Of a stretch of DNA of 64,000 bases, positions 19,701-30,000 are shown in pieces. Position 1 is the first letter of the stretch, and every line of letters starts with the position of its first letter. The notes under the pieces were generated by a model, which was not told where the DNA came from, searched no databases, and was given only the letters and a program-made list of their open reading frames with translations. The translations under genes were made by a program, and so were the position numbers. Origin of the DNA: Halosegnis rubeus (lineage in GTDB: Archaea > Halobacteriota > Halobacteria > Halobacteriales > Haloarculaceae); contig NZ_QJOW01000005.1 in assembly GCF_009184545.1 (NCBI RefSeq), forward strand, positions 1 through 64,000, in the 5' to 3' direction.

Positions 19701-20328
19701 GGCGAAACGGATCGCGGCGACGACCCTCGTGAATGCGGTGGCGGATGCGTCTCCAGACGGTCACAGTTACTCTCAGCGTGAGGAGTCGGCCGGCCTGAGT
19801 CCAACGACGTTTGGGACGGTCGTCCACCGGATCAACGAACTTCGTCCACCGAGAGACGAGTGGACCACCCTGATCCGTCGTTTGAGTCAGATGGCTGGTG
19901 AGGAGCCGACAGAATCGGACCTCCGTGATGCTGTCAACCACGCTGCTGATGCAGTCGAATTTGTTGATCAGATCGAGTCTGATACTCAGCCTCAGGAGGT
20001 TTACGACGAGTACTCTGTTGTCGCTCGAATCGATGAGTCGCGGATTGTCGGTGATATCGACCGGCTGCTCGTCACGCCAGACGCATTCCACATAATCGAC
20101 TACAAGACCAACGAGCTCTCAGCTACGACATCGGATGAGCTCGCGGAACACTATCGACCGCAGATGCTCGCGTACGCTCTCGCTCTCCTCCAACATGACC
20201 GGAATCGTGACGTACGATCATCACTCCGGTTTACTGACGAGGGGATAGAGGAGCGGTTCCATTGGGTGTCGGATCAGATGACGGAGATGGAATCTGAACT
20301 ACGCTCAATGGTGGATTTGGTGGATTAA
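16693..20328 (+). CDS. AddA-like UvrD-family helicase-nuclease
   Basis: This 1211-residue protein is a superfamily 1A helicase fused to a nuclease, as in AddA/RexA. Walker A, AGAGTGKTTT, is near residues 27-36; the Q-motif-like start (TEEQEDAL) precedes it; motif II appears as VDEFQDTDPRQW near 396-408; and motif VI-like sequence KRLLYVACTR is near 892. The C-terminus holds a PD-(D/E)XK nuclease with IIDYKTNEL near 1133-1141. It would unwind and degrade DNA from ends together with the overlapping AddB-like protein. Length and domain order are complete and no frameshift is visible. No Chi-like control can be judged from sequence. Confidence 0.82.
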   Translation: MTEDPEEIQLTEEQEDALVQGRNVAITAGAGTGKTTTLTERYVTILAQNPSLTPENIVTITFTRKAAAELTERVREEVYDRLEAVDSPEAYHRWRNVLDDLEDGYVHTIHAFCTRLLRERAVEAPVPLGFDVLDEDGAATLQREVVTEFLERNQDDDDVELLAQLWSRDQLVDTLAGLLDERPQSESVLEAWRDAEVDDYVDICWEVVCDLDVDDARQTLYADGLLEQLRTVAGRVDREGAIADEDGLRAYRTFTEVATTLSADLVESDPRDCQRAILDLYEACEKKNGGLYSSSGYVVGDRDDWGEYGDVYDDLKDAIDTVIDAVELHADAVETTPGELEENSAHYALALMRVFDDVLAAYADEKERRDTLDFPDVIETTLEFLRTNDAVTEGLREQFAAVMVDEFQDTDPRQWELVKLLTGVDEQTASNVFLVGDEKQSIYGFRGADVTTFGEARAELQTVNEARGVDDVPDSDAESPTALELSGNFRTLDEPLSFLNELFEYLFQPEGDSHEPHEAPPQELTTQRDRIEDIEGLTGSVEYLAVPDDADTAAELFGDDHPVAEGALDHTIEAEAQALAARLTHLFDDPPQVQDPDTGAHRDATPDDTAILLRRRTHLDRYQRALEEYDIPYTVVGGVGFYDTPEVQALTNLLRVLGDPQDDVSLYGVLRSPLFGFADDRLAPAVAEADSVWDALAETDDPQLADAFDLLTTWRTLSGCATPSEDGVLPWNRLLSRVIDDTGYLASVSADERGRQAVANVEKFRDQVRTWSENGVHTAAGLLHRIDRQAEIDPREGEADIPGDAEGVRIMTIHSAKGLEFPIVTVPDLGSDLNFGRSVDDHGYVRLVDGTDDAPPVPAVGGPNPGDAFSIEKTAVHEYADRRSRPQERAESKRLLYVACTRMRDHLLLCGTHDIDVDESDTIELGEPAAFDDADRWRDWLQPALLDGALVAEAVRDGQARCEIDGASYTVRRPPRPVDWDTDDDAVDSAPEISIPSPPSLAPAKRIAATTLVNAVADASPDGHSYSQREESAGLSPTTFGTVVHRINELRPPRDEWTTLIRRLSQMAGEEPTESDLRDAVNHAADAVEFVDQIESDTQPQEVYDEYSVVARIDESRIVGDIDRLLVTPDAFHIIDYKTNELSATTSDELAEHYRPQMLAYALALLQHDRNRDVRSSLRFTDEGIEERFHWVSDQMTEMESELRSMVDLVD

Positions 20329-20395
20329 GCCTCTGTTTTCGCCAATTCACCCACCTTGCGATAGGTCAGGACAAGCTCTTGGTGGCAGCCTTCGA

Positions 20396-20681
20396 GAAAC
20401 GAATAGAACGAACGAAACGAACTCAACGAGAGTATTTCGAGTAATGAATGAATTTACTGGAACGAGCCGAACCGACGCTGGAACAGAGTGCTCGGTGAAC
20501 GAAACGAGGAAAACGAGAGAAACGAACAATATGATAAAAACGAACGAAACTTCTTCAACGAGTGGAACGAACAGTTGGTTTTAACATCGTAGTAATCCTC
20601 TCACCGAGTGAAACACCCTCACCGAACGCACCGAACTAAACGACCAAAACGAACGAAACGTACATAACGAGAGAAACGAAG
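20396..20681. repeat. AACGA-type repeat array upstream of parA (candidate centromere)
   Basis: The 356-nt gap before parA holds many short units of GAAACGA, AACGAACGA and AACGAG. Dense clusters lie at 20396-20430, 20497-20527, 20536-20570 and 20646-20681. All read in the same direction on the plus strand and are often separated by one or two helical-turn-like steps or directly adjoining. Such arrays next to a ParA gene are the usual form of a plasmid partition site or parA operator. The spacing is irregular and the units degenerate, so this is not a CRISPR array. Nothing else was found in the gap. Confidence 0.6.
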
Positions 20682-20684
20682 ATA

Positions 20685-21503
20685 ATGACCGACACCAATA
20701 CCGCACGAATCACGGTGGCAAATCAGAAAGGAGGCGCGGGGAAAACAACCGACGTCATTCATACTGGCGGCGCACTCTCCGCCAGAGGCCACGACGTCCT
20801 CCTGGTCGATATCGACTATCACGGAGGGCTCACCTGCTCGCTTGGCTACAACGATCTGTATTACGACACCGACCGCACAACGCTGTTCGACGTCCTCGAC
20901 TTCGATCAGATGGAGTCGGTGAACGACATCATCGTCGAGCACGAGGAATTCGACATTCTTCCCGCCAGCGAGAAGCTCGCGAACAACAAGAACATCCAGA
21001 CGTTGCTTGAGGCGCCGAAGAGTCGCGAGCGTTTGGAGATGACTCTTGACGAACTCGAGAAGGACTACGACTACATCATCGTCGACACGCCGCCATCCCT
21101 GAACGTCCTCACCGACAACGCCCTCGTCGCGACCGGCAACGTCGTCATCCCCGTCATTCCCGAGAAGCTCAACGCCAACAGCCTCCAGATTTTCGCAAAG
21201 CAGCTGAGCTCCCTCGAACAGGCGTACGGAGACATCAACCGGCTCGCCATCGTCTGTAACCGTGTCGAGCAGAACGCTGAGCACCGCGATACCATTGAGG
21301 AGATCAAGTCGGCGTACTCCCTCCCAGTGTTCGAGATCCCGAAGCGGACCGACCTCTCTCAGTCGATTGGCGAGGGTGTGTCTGTCTTCGGCTTCGGCAA
21401 GGAGAACCAGCGCGTCGAGGATGCACGCGATCTGTTCAACGAGATTGCCGACCTGTTCGACGAGACGTTTGAGAAGACCGCACCTGAGGAGGTGGAAGCA
21501 TGA
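20685..21503 (+). CDS. parA: ParA/Soj-type partition ATPase
   Basis: ParA ATPases move plasmid copies apart by cycling on nucleoid DNA. The 272-residue protein starts TNTARITVANQKGG and has the deviant Walker A motif KGGAGKTT near residues 16-23, a motif A' strand (VLLVDIDYHGGLT) near 43-55, and the Walker B-like DYIIVDTPPS near 126-135. It lacks the N-terminal HTH of long ParA proteins, so it is the short form. The downstream gene overlaps by ATGA, a two-gene par operon. Upstream repeats are the probable DNA target. Its presence argues that the window belongs, or once belonged, to a plasmid or megaplasmid. Confidence 0.88.
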   Translation: MTDTNTARITVANQKGGAGKTTDVIHTGGALSARGHDVLLVDIDYHGGLTCSLGYNDLYYDTDRTTLFDVLDFDQMESVNDIIVEHEEFDILPASEKLANNKNIQTLLEAPKSRERLEMTLDELEKDYDYIIVDTPPSLNVLTDNALVATGNVVIPVIPEKLNANSLQIFAKQLSSLEQAYGDINRLAIVCNRVEQNAEHRDTIEEIKSAYSLPVFEIPKRTDLSQSIGEGVSVFGFGKENQRVEDARDLFNEIADLFDETFEKTAPEEVEA

Positions 21504-21907
21504 CCGACGGCTGGGGCGATGCTTCCGGCATCGAGGGCAACTACGAAGAGGAGGACGAGGAGGTCGAATCCAGCGAAACGAGTGAGGTGAGTGAAACGGT
21601 GGAAACCAGTTCATCGACCGAAACGACCGAATCGACTTCAACGAGTGAAACGAACGAAACGAGCAAAACGAAGACGAACATCAAGGACGAATGGAATGGG
21701 CGGACGATCTACATTCCCGACGATGTCCTCGACGAGATGGAGGATACCTACCTCGAGTCCCAGCTGAAGCTCCGCAAGGCGGGGCAGGACGAGTTCAAGA
21801 AGAACCGTCACTTCTACCCGCTACTCGTCCAGTTCGGTGTTGAGGCGCTCTCTGATGCGGATGCTGAGGAAATCCAGGCTCGGCTCTCGGAACTCGGCGA
21901 CGAATGA
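21500..21907 (+). CDS. Small partition accessory protein with S/T/E linker
   Basis: This 135-residue protein is coupled to parA by an ATGA overlap and probably plays the ParB-like adaptor or DNA-binding role. Residues 1-25 are acidic; residues about 25-55 form a low-complexity Ser/Thr/Glu stretch with repeating SET and NET units; residues about 60-130 look globular, with RTIYIPDDVLDEMEDTY resembling the start of a ribbon-helix-helix or short helical DNA-binding domain. No ParB nuclease-like motifs are present. The low-complexity part is encoded by the same AACGA-type repeats found upstream of parA. Function is inferred from context only. Confidence 0.6.
   Translation: MTDGWGDASGIEGNYEEEDEEVESSETSEVSETVETSSSTETTESTSTSETNETSKTKTNIKDEWNGRTIYIPDDVLDEMEDTYLESQLKLRKAGQDEFKKNRHFYPLLVQFGVEALSDADAEEIQARLSELGDE
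21574..21673. repeat. Intragenic copy of the AACGA-type repeats
   Basis: Within the parA partner gene the DNA carries GAAACGAG at 21575, GAAACGA at 21620, a dense run of AACGAG/GAAACGAAC units at 21640-21663 and AAAACGAAG at 21665-21673. These are the same units and orientation as upstream of parA. They are read in one frame as Ser-Glu-Thr-like triplets, so they serve as coding sequence and may also be binding sites. Chance from an SETSET-type linker is possible, because GAA and ACG are favoured codons here. Confidence 0.5.
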
Positions 21908-22112
21908 CCTTGCGCAGAGCGAGGCTCGGCAGTAGTTGAGACTGGCTCTCTCAATGCATACGGGATGGAACCGATCTGAGCAGTCTGTCGAAGACGATGG
22001 GTTGGACGGTGAAACGGAACTGCTGTTTCCCATGGTTCCAGATTCACAGAGTCGTTTATTTTCCAGTGACATAACCGAAGGAGTCATTCGGATTCGGACA
22101 CAGAAGGACCGC

Positions 22113-23744
22113 ATGGATAGCGATGAGAGATTGAGCTCACAGACAACTCCCGAACTGGAGGATGTCTCATCGCTCGACCGGCTTCCGCTGCACTCAACTG
22201 ATCTGTTGACGCTGCTTGACCCGTCAGGCGTCGTGCTGTACGAGAGTCCATCTATCGAGCGCCTCTACGGGTACGATCAGGAGGAACTGGTCGGGGAGCA
22301 GGTTGCCGAGTACTTCCATCCCGAGGATCGAGACCGGGTCGTCGAAGCGTTCGCTGCAATCGTCTCCGACGACGGCAACCACGTCGAAACCGTCGAATAC
22401 CGCCACGAGATGGCAGACGGTTCTTACAAGTGGATCGAAACTACCGGCTCTTCGAACCCGACGCCTGACGGACATTATGTCATCAACTCTCGGGACATCT
22501 CCGAGCGAAAGCAGCGAGAGCAGCAACTCCAGCAGACTCGTAAACAGGTCCAATCCGAACGCGACGGAAAAGAGGCCATTCGCCAGCTCCTTCTGGAAAC
22601 CTCGACAGACCGGGAGATCGCCGCGAGCGTCTGTCGATTGCTCGTCGAGGACTATGGGTACGAGGCGGGCTGGGTCGTCCGAAAGCAAGCACGGGACGGC
22701 GACGACCCGCGTCCGGTGATGGTCGCCGATCACGGCTCGGACCGGGGGTTCCGGGGACCGGACGCGGCCGGCAGTATCGACACGGCGACACGCCGGACGC
22801 TCGCCACGGACGCTCCCGTGACGGTCACGACGGGCTCGGACGAGGAGCCGGACATCGTCGCCCGGCTGGAGCGGTGTGGGCTGTCCTCGGTCCGGTCGGT
22901 GCCCCTGGACCACGAGGGCCTGTCCTACGGCGCGCTCACCGTGGTCCGGACGGATTCCGGAAGTGACGTGGCCCAGCAGTTGGTCGATGAGGTGGCGGTC
23001 GCGATCGCGTTCAAACAGCAGGTCCACCGTCAGCAGGAGGCTCTCGCCAGCGAGACAGTCACGGAGCTCACGCTCCGATATACGGGTGAACACGTCTTGA
23101 CAGCCCTGTTGGCGGCGCTGGCTGCCGACGAACGCGAGGAGACCAACGACGGCGACAGGCCGGAAGTAGTCGTTGAGGAACTACAGAGCGGTGGTGACTC
23201 AGGTGTCACGTTTCTGCTCAAAACTGCGGACGCAGACGCGGAGACACTCCGATCGACCGCAGCGGGACTCCCGTCGGTTCAGGCGGCGACCGTTGTTACG
23301 GCGTCGGAGACAATAGCGGTCGTGTTGATGCGCACCGACGGACAGTCAATACGGAGACTCGTGGGCGGGCACGGCGAAGTCCTGCGCTCGATTATCACCT
23401 ATGACGGTTGTTTGGATCTGACTGTGGAATTCCCGCGTCGGACCGACATTGGTGCTATCGTCGACACTGTGGAAGACCACTGGCCGGGGGCCAGTATGTA
23501 CGCCTGTACCGAGCGGCCTGTCGATGATGAACATCCGAGCGCGTTCGGCAGGCTGACGATCAAACAGGAAGACGCACTCCGGGCGGCCTCGCTGGCGGGC
23601 TTTTTCGAGCGCCCACAGGAGGCCAGCGCCGAGGACGTGGCCGAGACGCTCGGCTGCTCGGCCTCGACCTTCCTCCATCACCTGCGCAACGCCGAACTGG
23701 CCGTTTTCAAGGACGCCTTCTCTCACGACGGGCGAGTCGACTGA
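22113..23744 (+). CDS. PAS/GAF sensor with HTH_10 domain (bacterio-opsin activator type)
   Basis: The product is a haloarchaeal one-component or relay-type regulator. A PAS domain spans about residues 20-130 with the expected YGYDQEELVGEQVAEYFHPE and PDGHYVINSRDISERK segments. A short coiled coil and a GAF-like region follow to about 320, then a Bat-type domain, and a C-terminal HTH_10 (about 475-540) with EDVAETLGCSASTFLHHL as the recognition region. I placed the start at the ATG 22113; an in-frame frame opens from 21936 but its first 59 residues look non-coding. No transmembrane helix is evident, so it senses inside the cell. Its nearest target could be the large surface protein downstream. 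Confidence 0.82.
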   Translation: MDSDERLSSQTTPELEDVSSLDRLPLHSTDLLTLLDPSGVVLYESPSIERLYGYDQEELVGEQVAEYFHPEDRDRVVEAFAAIVSDDGNHVETVEYRHEMADGSYKWIETTGSSNPTPDGHYVINSRDISERKQREQQLQQTRKQVQSERDGKEAIRQLLLETSTDREIAASVCRLLVEDYGYEAGWVVRKQARDGDDPRPVMVADHGSDRGFRGPDAAGSIDTATRRTLATDAPVTVTTGSDEEPDIVARLERCGLSSVRSVPLDHEGLSYGALTVVRTDSGSDVAQQLVDEVAVAIAFKQQVHRQQEALASETVTELTLRYTGEHVLTALLAALAADEREETNDGDRPEVVVEELQSGGDSGVTFLLKTADADAETLRSTAAGLPSVQAATVVTASETIAVVLMRTDGQSIRRLVGGHGEVLRSIITYDGCLDLTVEFPRRTDIGAIVDTVEDHWPGASMYACTERPVDDEHPSAFGRLTIKQEDALRAASLAGFFERPQEASAEDVAETLGCSASTFLHHLRNAELAVFKDAFSHDGRVD

Positions 23745-24021
23745 TCCGACGGCGCGTGGCTATCTGTTCTGACTAGTTGCCTCGTTGTCACTGTTGCGTA
23801 TATTTGTAAGCCAATTTTACACCAGCATGATGCGTACCGAAGATCGATATGTATTCGCTTCTATGCCTCTGTGGGCGTCGGTCGGTGGGTTCGGGCGCGG
23901 TCAGTTCCGCTGGCGGCCGGTACCGACCGACGGCGGCCGTCGGTGACAGACTACAGTCTCGTGTCGTCGGTCTCGTGACCGCACCAGCGGGTAGCGCGAG
24001 CGGCCGGGCAGTGAGACGGCA

Positions 24022-27000
24022 GTGGTTCTGGCGGTGGTTGGCATAACGCGCACGGCGAGTCGACTGGCTGCGGTATATCTTGTCACAATCGTGGGGCTCG
24101 CGATGCTGGCGACCAGTGGTGGCTTTGTCGGGACCGCTACGGCCGCGGCAGGCAATACGGCCCCGGACTGTGGCACAATCAGTTACACGACCAACAGTTC
24201 GGGCTGGCATGAGGTTACTAACGTCAGCCAGTTACAGTGTATCAATCAAAACCATAGCGATGCGACCAGTCGGTCGGACGCCCTGAGTAAAAGATACGTC
24301 CAGACCAGGGATATCGATGCCACCGGAACGAATAACTGGAATACTCGCAGCAGTTTCACCGACACGTTCTCTGTCTTTTCTGCCCCAAAGCCCGTCGAAC
24401 TTTCTTACGCACCAATCGACAGTAGTTCGGTGACAGTCACTGATACGGCTGACGGCACCTCGCTTAGCTTCAATGTGGTCGATGCGGATTCGGGGGCCAT
24501 TGACCTCACCGAAAAACCGGATGGCGATGTAACGGTCTCCTACGATACGCAGAGTCCGCGAACGCTCGGGTTCGAACCGATCGGAAACCGTACCGACGAC
24601 TTCACCGGCGCGTTCGACGGAAGCAGCCACACGATATCGAATCTGTTCATCAATCGGCCCGGCCATGATCAGATTGGCTTGTTCGGTAATGTCTATGGGG
24701 TCACGATTACGAACGTCGGTCTCACGAGCGTCGATATCACTGGCAACGAAGATACCGGCGGGGTCGCTGGCGAAGTCGGTGAAAGTAGTTCGCAGGTCAG
24801 TCACTCATTCGTGACCGGCGACATCTCGGCTGACGGCAGTGCCGGTGGTGTCGTTGGAACAGTGACTCGGGGAACGCTCGAAGATTCATATGCAAACGTC
24901 ACCGTTACATCTCCGGGTAACTACGTCGGTGGGGTCGTCGGGTTCGTAAACGTGGGGACGGTGCAGCGGACGTACGCCACAGGGGCGGTGTCGGGTCTCA
25001 ACTCCGGCGGCGTCTCGGGGTATATATCGGGCTCCGGAACGGTCCAGAACTCCTACTGGGACAAAGGAACGACTGACCAGGGGAGCGTTATCGGAAAGGA
25101 CAACGGCGGAACCACCTCGGGACTCACGGGCTACGGGTCCACGAGTGACACCACTCCAGCCCCGGAGATGCAGGGGTCAAGCGCCTCCTCGAACATGGGG
25201 AATCTCGATTTCACCAGCACATGGGAAACAGTCGAAAACGGCGACGCCGACGCCACCGGAGACGGCTACCCGATTCTGCAGTCCGCCAACGGACAGGCAC
25301 AACTGGAAGCCCAGGACGCGTACGCCTACGCCGGCGGTGACGGCTCCACGGACAATCCCTACGAAATCGCGAACTGGTATCACCTCAACAACACCCGAGA
25401 GAACCTCGACGCGGAGTTCATCCTGACCGCCGGCCTCGATTCGAACACCGCTGGCTACGACGACGTGGCGAGTTCGTCAGCCAACGGTGGCAACGGCTTC
25501 GATCCCATCGGCGACGACAGCTCGCGGTTCACAGGCACGTTCAACGGCACCGGACACACGATTTCGAACCTCTCCATCGACCGAGGGTGGGCTTTTGATG
25601 TTGGACTGTTCGGGTACGTCAACGGTGGCACTATCGAGAACGTCGGCGTCGAGAACGCCGACATCACCGGTAAGGAACGAGTGGGAGGCCTCGTCGGGAA
25701 GAACTTCGGCACAGTCAGCAACTCCTACGCGACCGGCACCGTCTACGGAGACAAGGAAGTGGGCGGCCTCGTCGGGTTCAATTTCGGCAACACGACTGCG
25801 TCCTACGCGACCAGCGATGTCTCCGGGACGGGCAACGACGTGGGCGGCCTCGTCGGGTCCAACGTTGGCAACACGAGTGGGTCCTACGCGACCGGCAATG
25901 TCTCCGGAACCGGAATCAAAAACGTGGGGGGCCTCGCCGGGGTCAGCGAAGGGGAGATCACGGAGTCGAACGCGACCGGCACCATCTCTGGAAACAATCT
26001 CGTCGGTGGCCTCGTCGGAGTGAACACCGGCACGGTCACCGAGTCGTACGCGACCGGCAACGTCTCCGGAACCGGCGACGTCGTGGGCGGCCTTGTCGCA
26101 CGAAACTTCGGGGCAACAGTCACCAAGTCGTACGCGACTGGGTCCGTCACTGGGACCAAAGGCGTTGGAGGTCTCGTCGGCATAAACAGCGGCATAAGTA
26201 GCGCAAAAGTCTCGGAGTCGTACGCGGCCGGCTCCGTCACTGGGACCGACGACGTGGGTGGTCTCGTCGGAGTGAACAATCGCACAGTCAGCGACAGCTA
26301 CTGGGACACGGCGAGGACCAACCAGTCCGACGGCGTCGGGAGAGATGACGGCGGCACCGCCACCAACATGGTCGGCCTCACGACTGCGGAGATGACCGGG
26401 GACCGCGCGGCGGGGAACATGGGACCGTTTGACTTCTCCAGCACCTGGCAGACGACCGGAGACGACGGCTCCGTCGAGGGCTACGGCGTCTTCTACCCGA
26501 CGCTACAGAACAACACTCAGCAGCCCGCACCCAGTGCCACACTCTACGCTGGCGGTGACGGCTCCGCAAGCACTCCCTACGAAATCGCGAACTGGTACCA
26601 CCTCGACAACGTCCGCCAGAATCTCGGGTCGGAGTTCGTCCTGACCGCCGACCTCGATTCGAACACCGCTGGCTACGACGACGTGGCGAGTTCGTCAGCC
26701 AACGGCGGTAATGGCTTCGACCCCATCGGCGACGACAGCTCGCGATTCACAGGCACGTTCAACGGCACCGGGCGCACGATTTCGAACCTTTTCATCGACC
26801 GGAGCGTTTACGTCGGACTGTTCGGGTACGTGGACGGTGGCCGTGTCGAGAACGTCGGCGTCGTGGACGCCGATATCAGCGTAACCATTCGGTGGATGGG
26901 CGGCCTCGTCGGGTACAACGACCAAGGCACGGTGAGCGGTTCATACGCGACTGGGCATGTATCCGGCGGGACAAATGACGGAAATCACGTGGGCGGCCTC

Positions 27001-30000
27001 GTTGGGGAGAACAACGGAGGCACGGTCACCGAGTCGCACGCAGCCAGTTCCGTCGGCGGACTCGTTTGGATTGGCGGCCTCGTCGGGACAAACGATGGCG
27101 GCTTGATCACCGAGTCGTACGCGACCGGCGATGTATCCAGCGGCTCTGGTGCGGGCGGTCTCGTCGGGAAAAACAGCGGCACTGTCACTGAGTCTTACGC
27201 AACGGGCGATGCCTCCGGAGTCATCACCGTTGTAGGTGGCCTCGCCGGACAAAACAGCGGCACAGTCAACGAGTCGTACGCGACCGGCGATGTCGAAGCA
27301 GCCGCCATCGTGGGCGGCCTCGTCGGGCGTATCAAGAGCGGCACAGTCAGCGGCTCGTACGCGACTGGCGATGTCACCGGAGACAACGACCGCGCTGGTG
27401 GCTTCGCCGGAGAGAAAAACGGTGGCACGATCACCGACGGCTACTGGGACGACGAGGCGGCGACGGTCACGGAAGGTGGCAGCACAGTCGACAACCAGGG
27501 TGTCAGTGACGGTGGGGGTGACGTGATCGCGCTCACGACAACCGAGATGCAACGCTTCGCCCCGCTCGCCAACATGGACGGGTTCTCCTTCGAGAGCCCC
27601 GAGACGTGGCTCGTCACGAGCGGCTACCCCGCCCTGGCCTGGGAGTCAGTCACCGAACTCACCGTCGACACTGTCGAGGCGAGCGACCAGACCGTCGCCG
27701 AGAACAAATCGGGAACGATCAACGTAACCGCAAAGGAGGGCGGGGTCAACGCCGGTGAGGGCGTCACCATCGAAGTCCTCGACAACGACAGCCTCGACGG
27801 CTTCGCGACCGGCGACACGACGGTCACCGATGCCAACGGAAAAGCCACCTTCAGCTTCGACGAACCGGACGACGGCAGCTACGAACCCGAGTTCGCGTGG
27901 GCCGACGATACGACTGTCTCGGCAACGCCGACCGTCACCATCGACACGACTGCGCCGACTATCGACAGCGCCAGAAGGGTCGACGACACCACCATCGACG
28001 TGGATTTCTCCGACGGTGGAGCCGGGATCGAGAAGAACAGTATCAGCTCGGGGGACTTCTCGCTCGATTCCGGCTCTATTTCGACTATCGACACCAGCGG
28101 CGTCACCGACGGCGGAACCGGAACCCAGACGGTGACGATCAACCTCAACTCAGCGGTCGACAGCGACACGGTGACGGTGAGCCTCCAGTCCGATGGCATC
28201 GACGACATAGCTCGCAACACGCAGACGAGCGGGTCGGCTGACGCCTCGAATATGGACGGCGTCGCACCCACCTTCGACAGCGTCTCGAAAACCGACGACA
28301 CAACCATCACCGCCACCATCGCCGATGGTGCCAACGTCGACGAATCCAGTATTGCCAGATCCGACTTCTCACTGAGCACTGGCTCGATTTCCTCTATCTC
28401 GACGACTGAGAACGGTGCAAACACCGACGTGACGCTGAACCTGGACTCAGCGGTCGGTGTCAACACCGTCGACGTCTCCATCGCTGGTTCCATCGCCGAC
28501 ACGAGCGGCAATGTCCTGTCGTCCGCCACCAAAACCGTCCTTAGCATGGACGGCGTCGTGCCCTCGATTTCCGGCAGTTCGCTGGCGTCCGATAATGGCC
28601 ACGTCGACGTGACGTTCAGCGAGGGCGTCTTCCAGAGCGACAGCAGTAGCGCGCTGACGGCCGGCGACCTGACAGCGACGGTCACACAGAACGGCGGAAC
28701 AGTCTCGTCGGCGTCCGTCTCCAGTCTCACGAAGACCGACGGCTCGGCGCTGGCCGGTGGCGAGACGACGATTCGCGCCCAGCTCTCGCTGACCGGGACG
28801 CCAGCCGACGGGGTCGAATCCGTCGCCATCCAGCCCATAGACGGCAGTTCCGTCGGTGACGACGACACGAACCTGATGGCTGGCAGCGACACCACGGGAT
28901 CGATCACGCTGAACGACCGGACCCCTCCGTCGCTGTCGGATGACTCTGGGGGTACCGACGAGGAGACGAGCGGCGAGATCGTCGCGGACCTGACGAGCAA
29001 CGACAACGATCAGGGGGCGCTGAGCGTGACCAAAGTCAAGGGCAACGCCGCGAACGTCGGGAGTCCGACCGCCGGCGACAGCGGCGGGCTGTTCACGATC
29101 GCCAGCGACGGGACAGTGAGTTTCGATCCGAACGGTGAGTTTGAGTCCGAGTCGGATGCTGACTCCAGCACGACACAGATCACCGTTATCATCTCCGACG
29201 CAGCCGGGAACACGAACACCCAGACCGTCACAGCGAGGATAAACGGCGTCAACGACCCACCGGCGTTCGACATGGCGTCGCCGTCACTGTCCGTGAGTCA
29301 GGACGCCTCAGCCACGAGTATCGACGAGAAACTCAGCGTGACTGACCCCGACGACGAGGAGACAGTGACGTGGACCGTCTTGAGTAAACCCAGTCATGGA
29401 TCACTCTCGGGGCTCCCGGCTAGCGAGCCAACCGGCACAGACTCGGTTACACCCAGCGGCTTGACCTACGAACCCGACCGTGACTACGCCGGCAGCGACA
29501 GTTTCGACATCCAAGTCAGCGACCCCAACGGCGGGACGGATACTGTAACCGTGAGCGTGATCACTTCACAGGTCAACGACGCACCGACGGCCATCAGCCT
29601 GACCAGCACCAACGTTACCCAGTCCAGCGGCACCAACGCAGTAGTCGGGAGACTTTCGGCCGCGGACGTTGACGATAGCAGCCATACGTTCTCGCTGGTC
29701 AGCGGGGGCGGTGATGGTGACAATGCCGAATTCAACGTCGACAGCGGCGACCTGCGTGCGGACGACGCCGGCTCGCTCGCTGAAGGGGACTATGACGTTC
29801 GCCTCGAAGCCGACGACGGCAGTGGTGGCACGTACGAGAAAGCAGTCACGATCAGCGTGACCGACGATATCGCGCCTACCATCACGTCGAGTACGCCGGC
29901 CGACGACGCCACTGGTGTCAGCGAGACCACCGACATCACGATCACGTTCAGTGAGGATGTCGTCTTTGGGTCGGGATCAGTTATCTTGCGGGAGGACGAC

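Noticed and set aside
20396-20681. CRISPR array
   Set aside because: Units are 5-8 nt, degenerate and irregularly spaced, with no spacers of constant length.
20619-21641. 340-codon frame on the minus strand across parA
   Set aside because: It is the antisense shadow of parA, favoured by GC-rich third positions.
27879-29006. 375-codon minus-strand frame within the surface-protein gene
   Set aside because: Antisense shadow with a Ser/Val/Pro-heavy composition; no domain seen.
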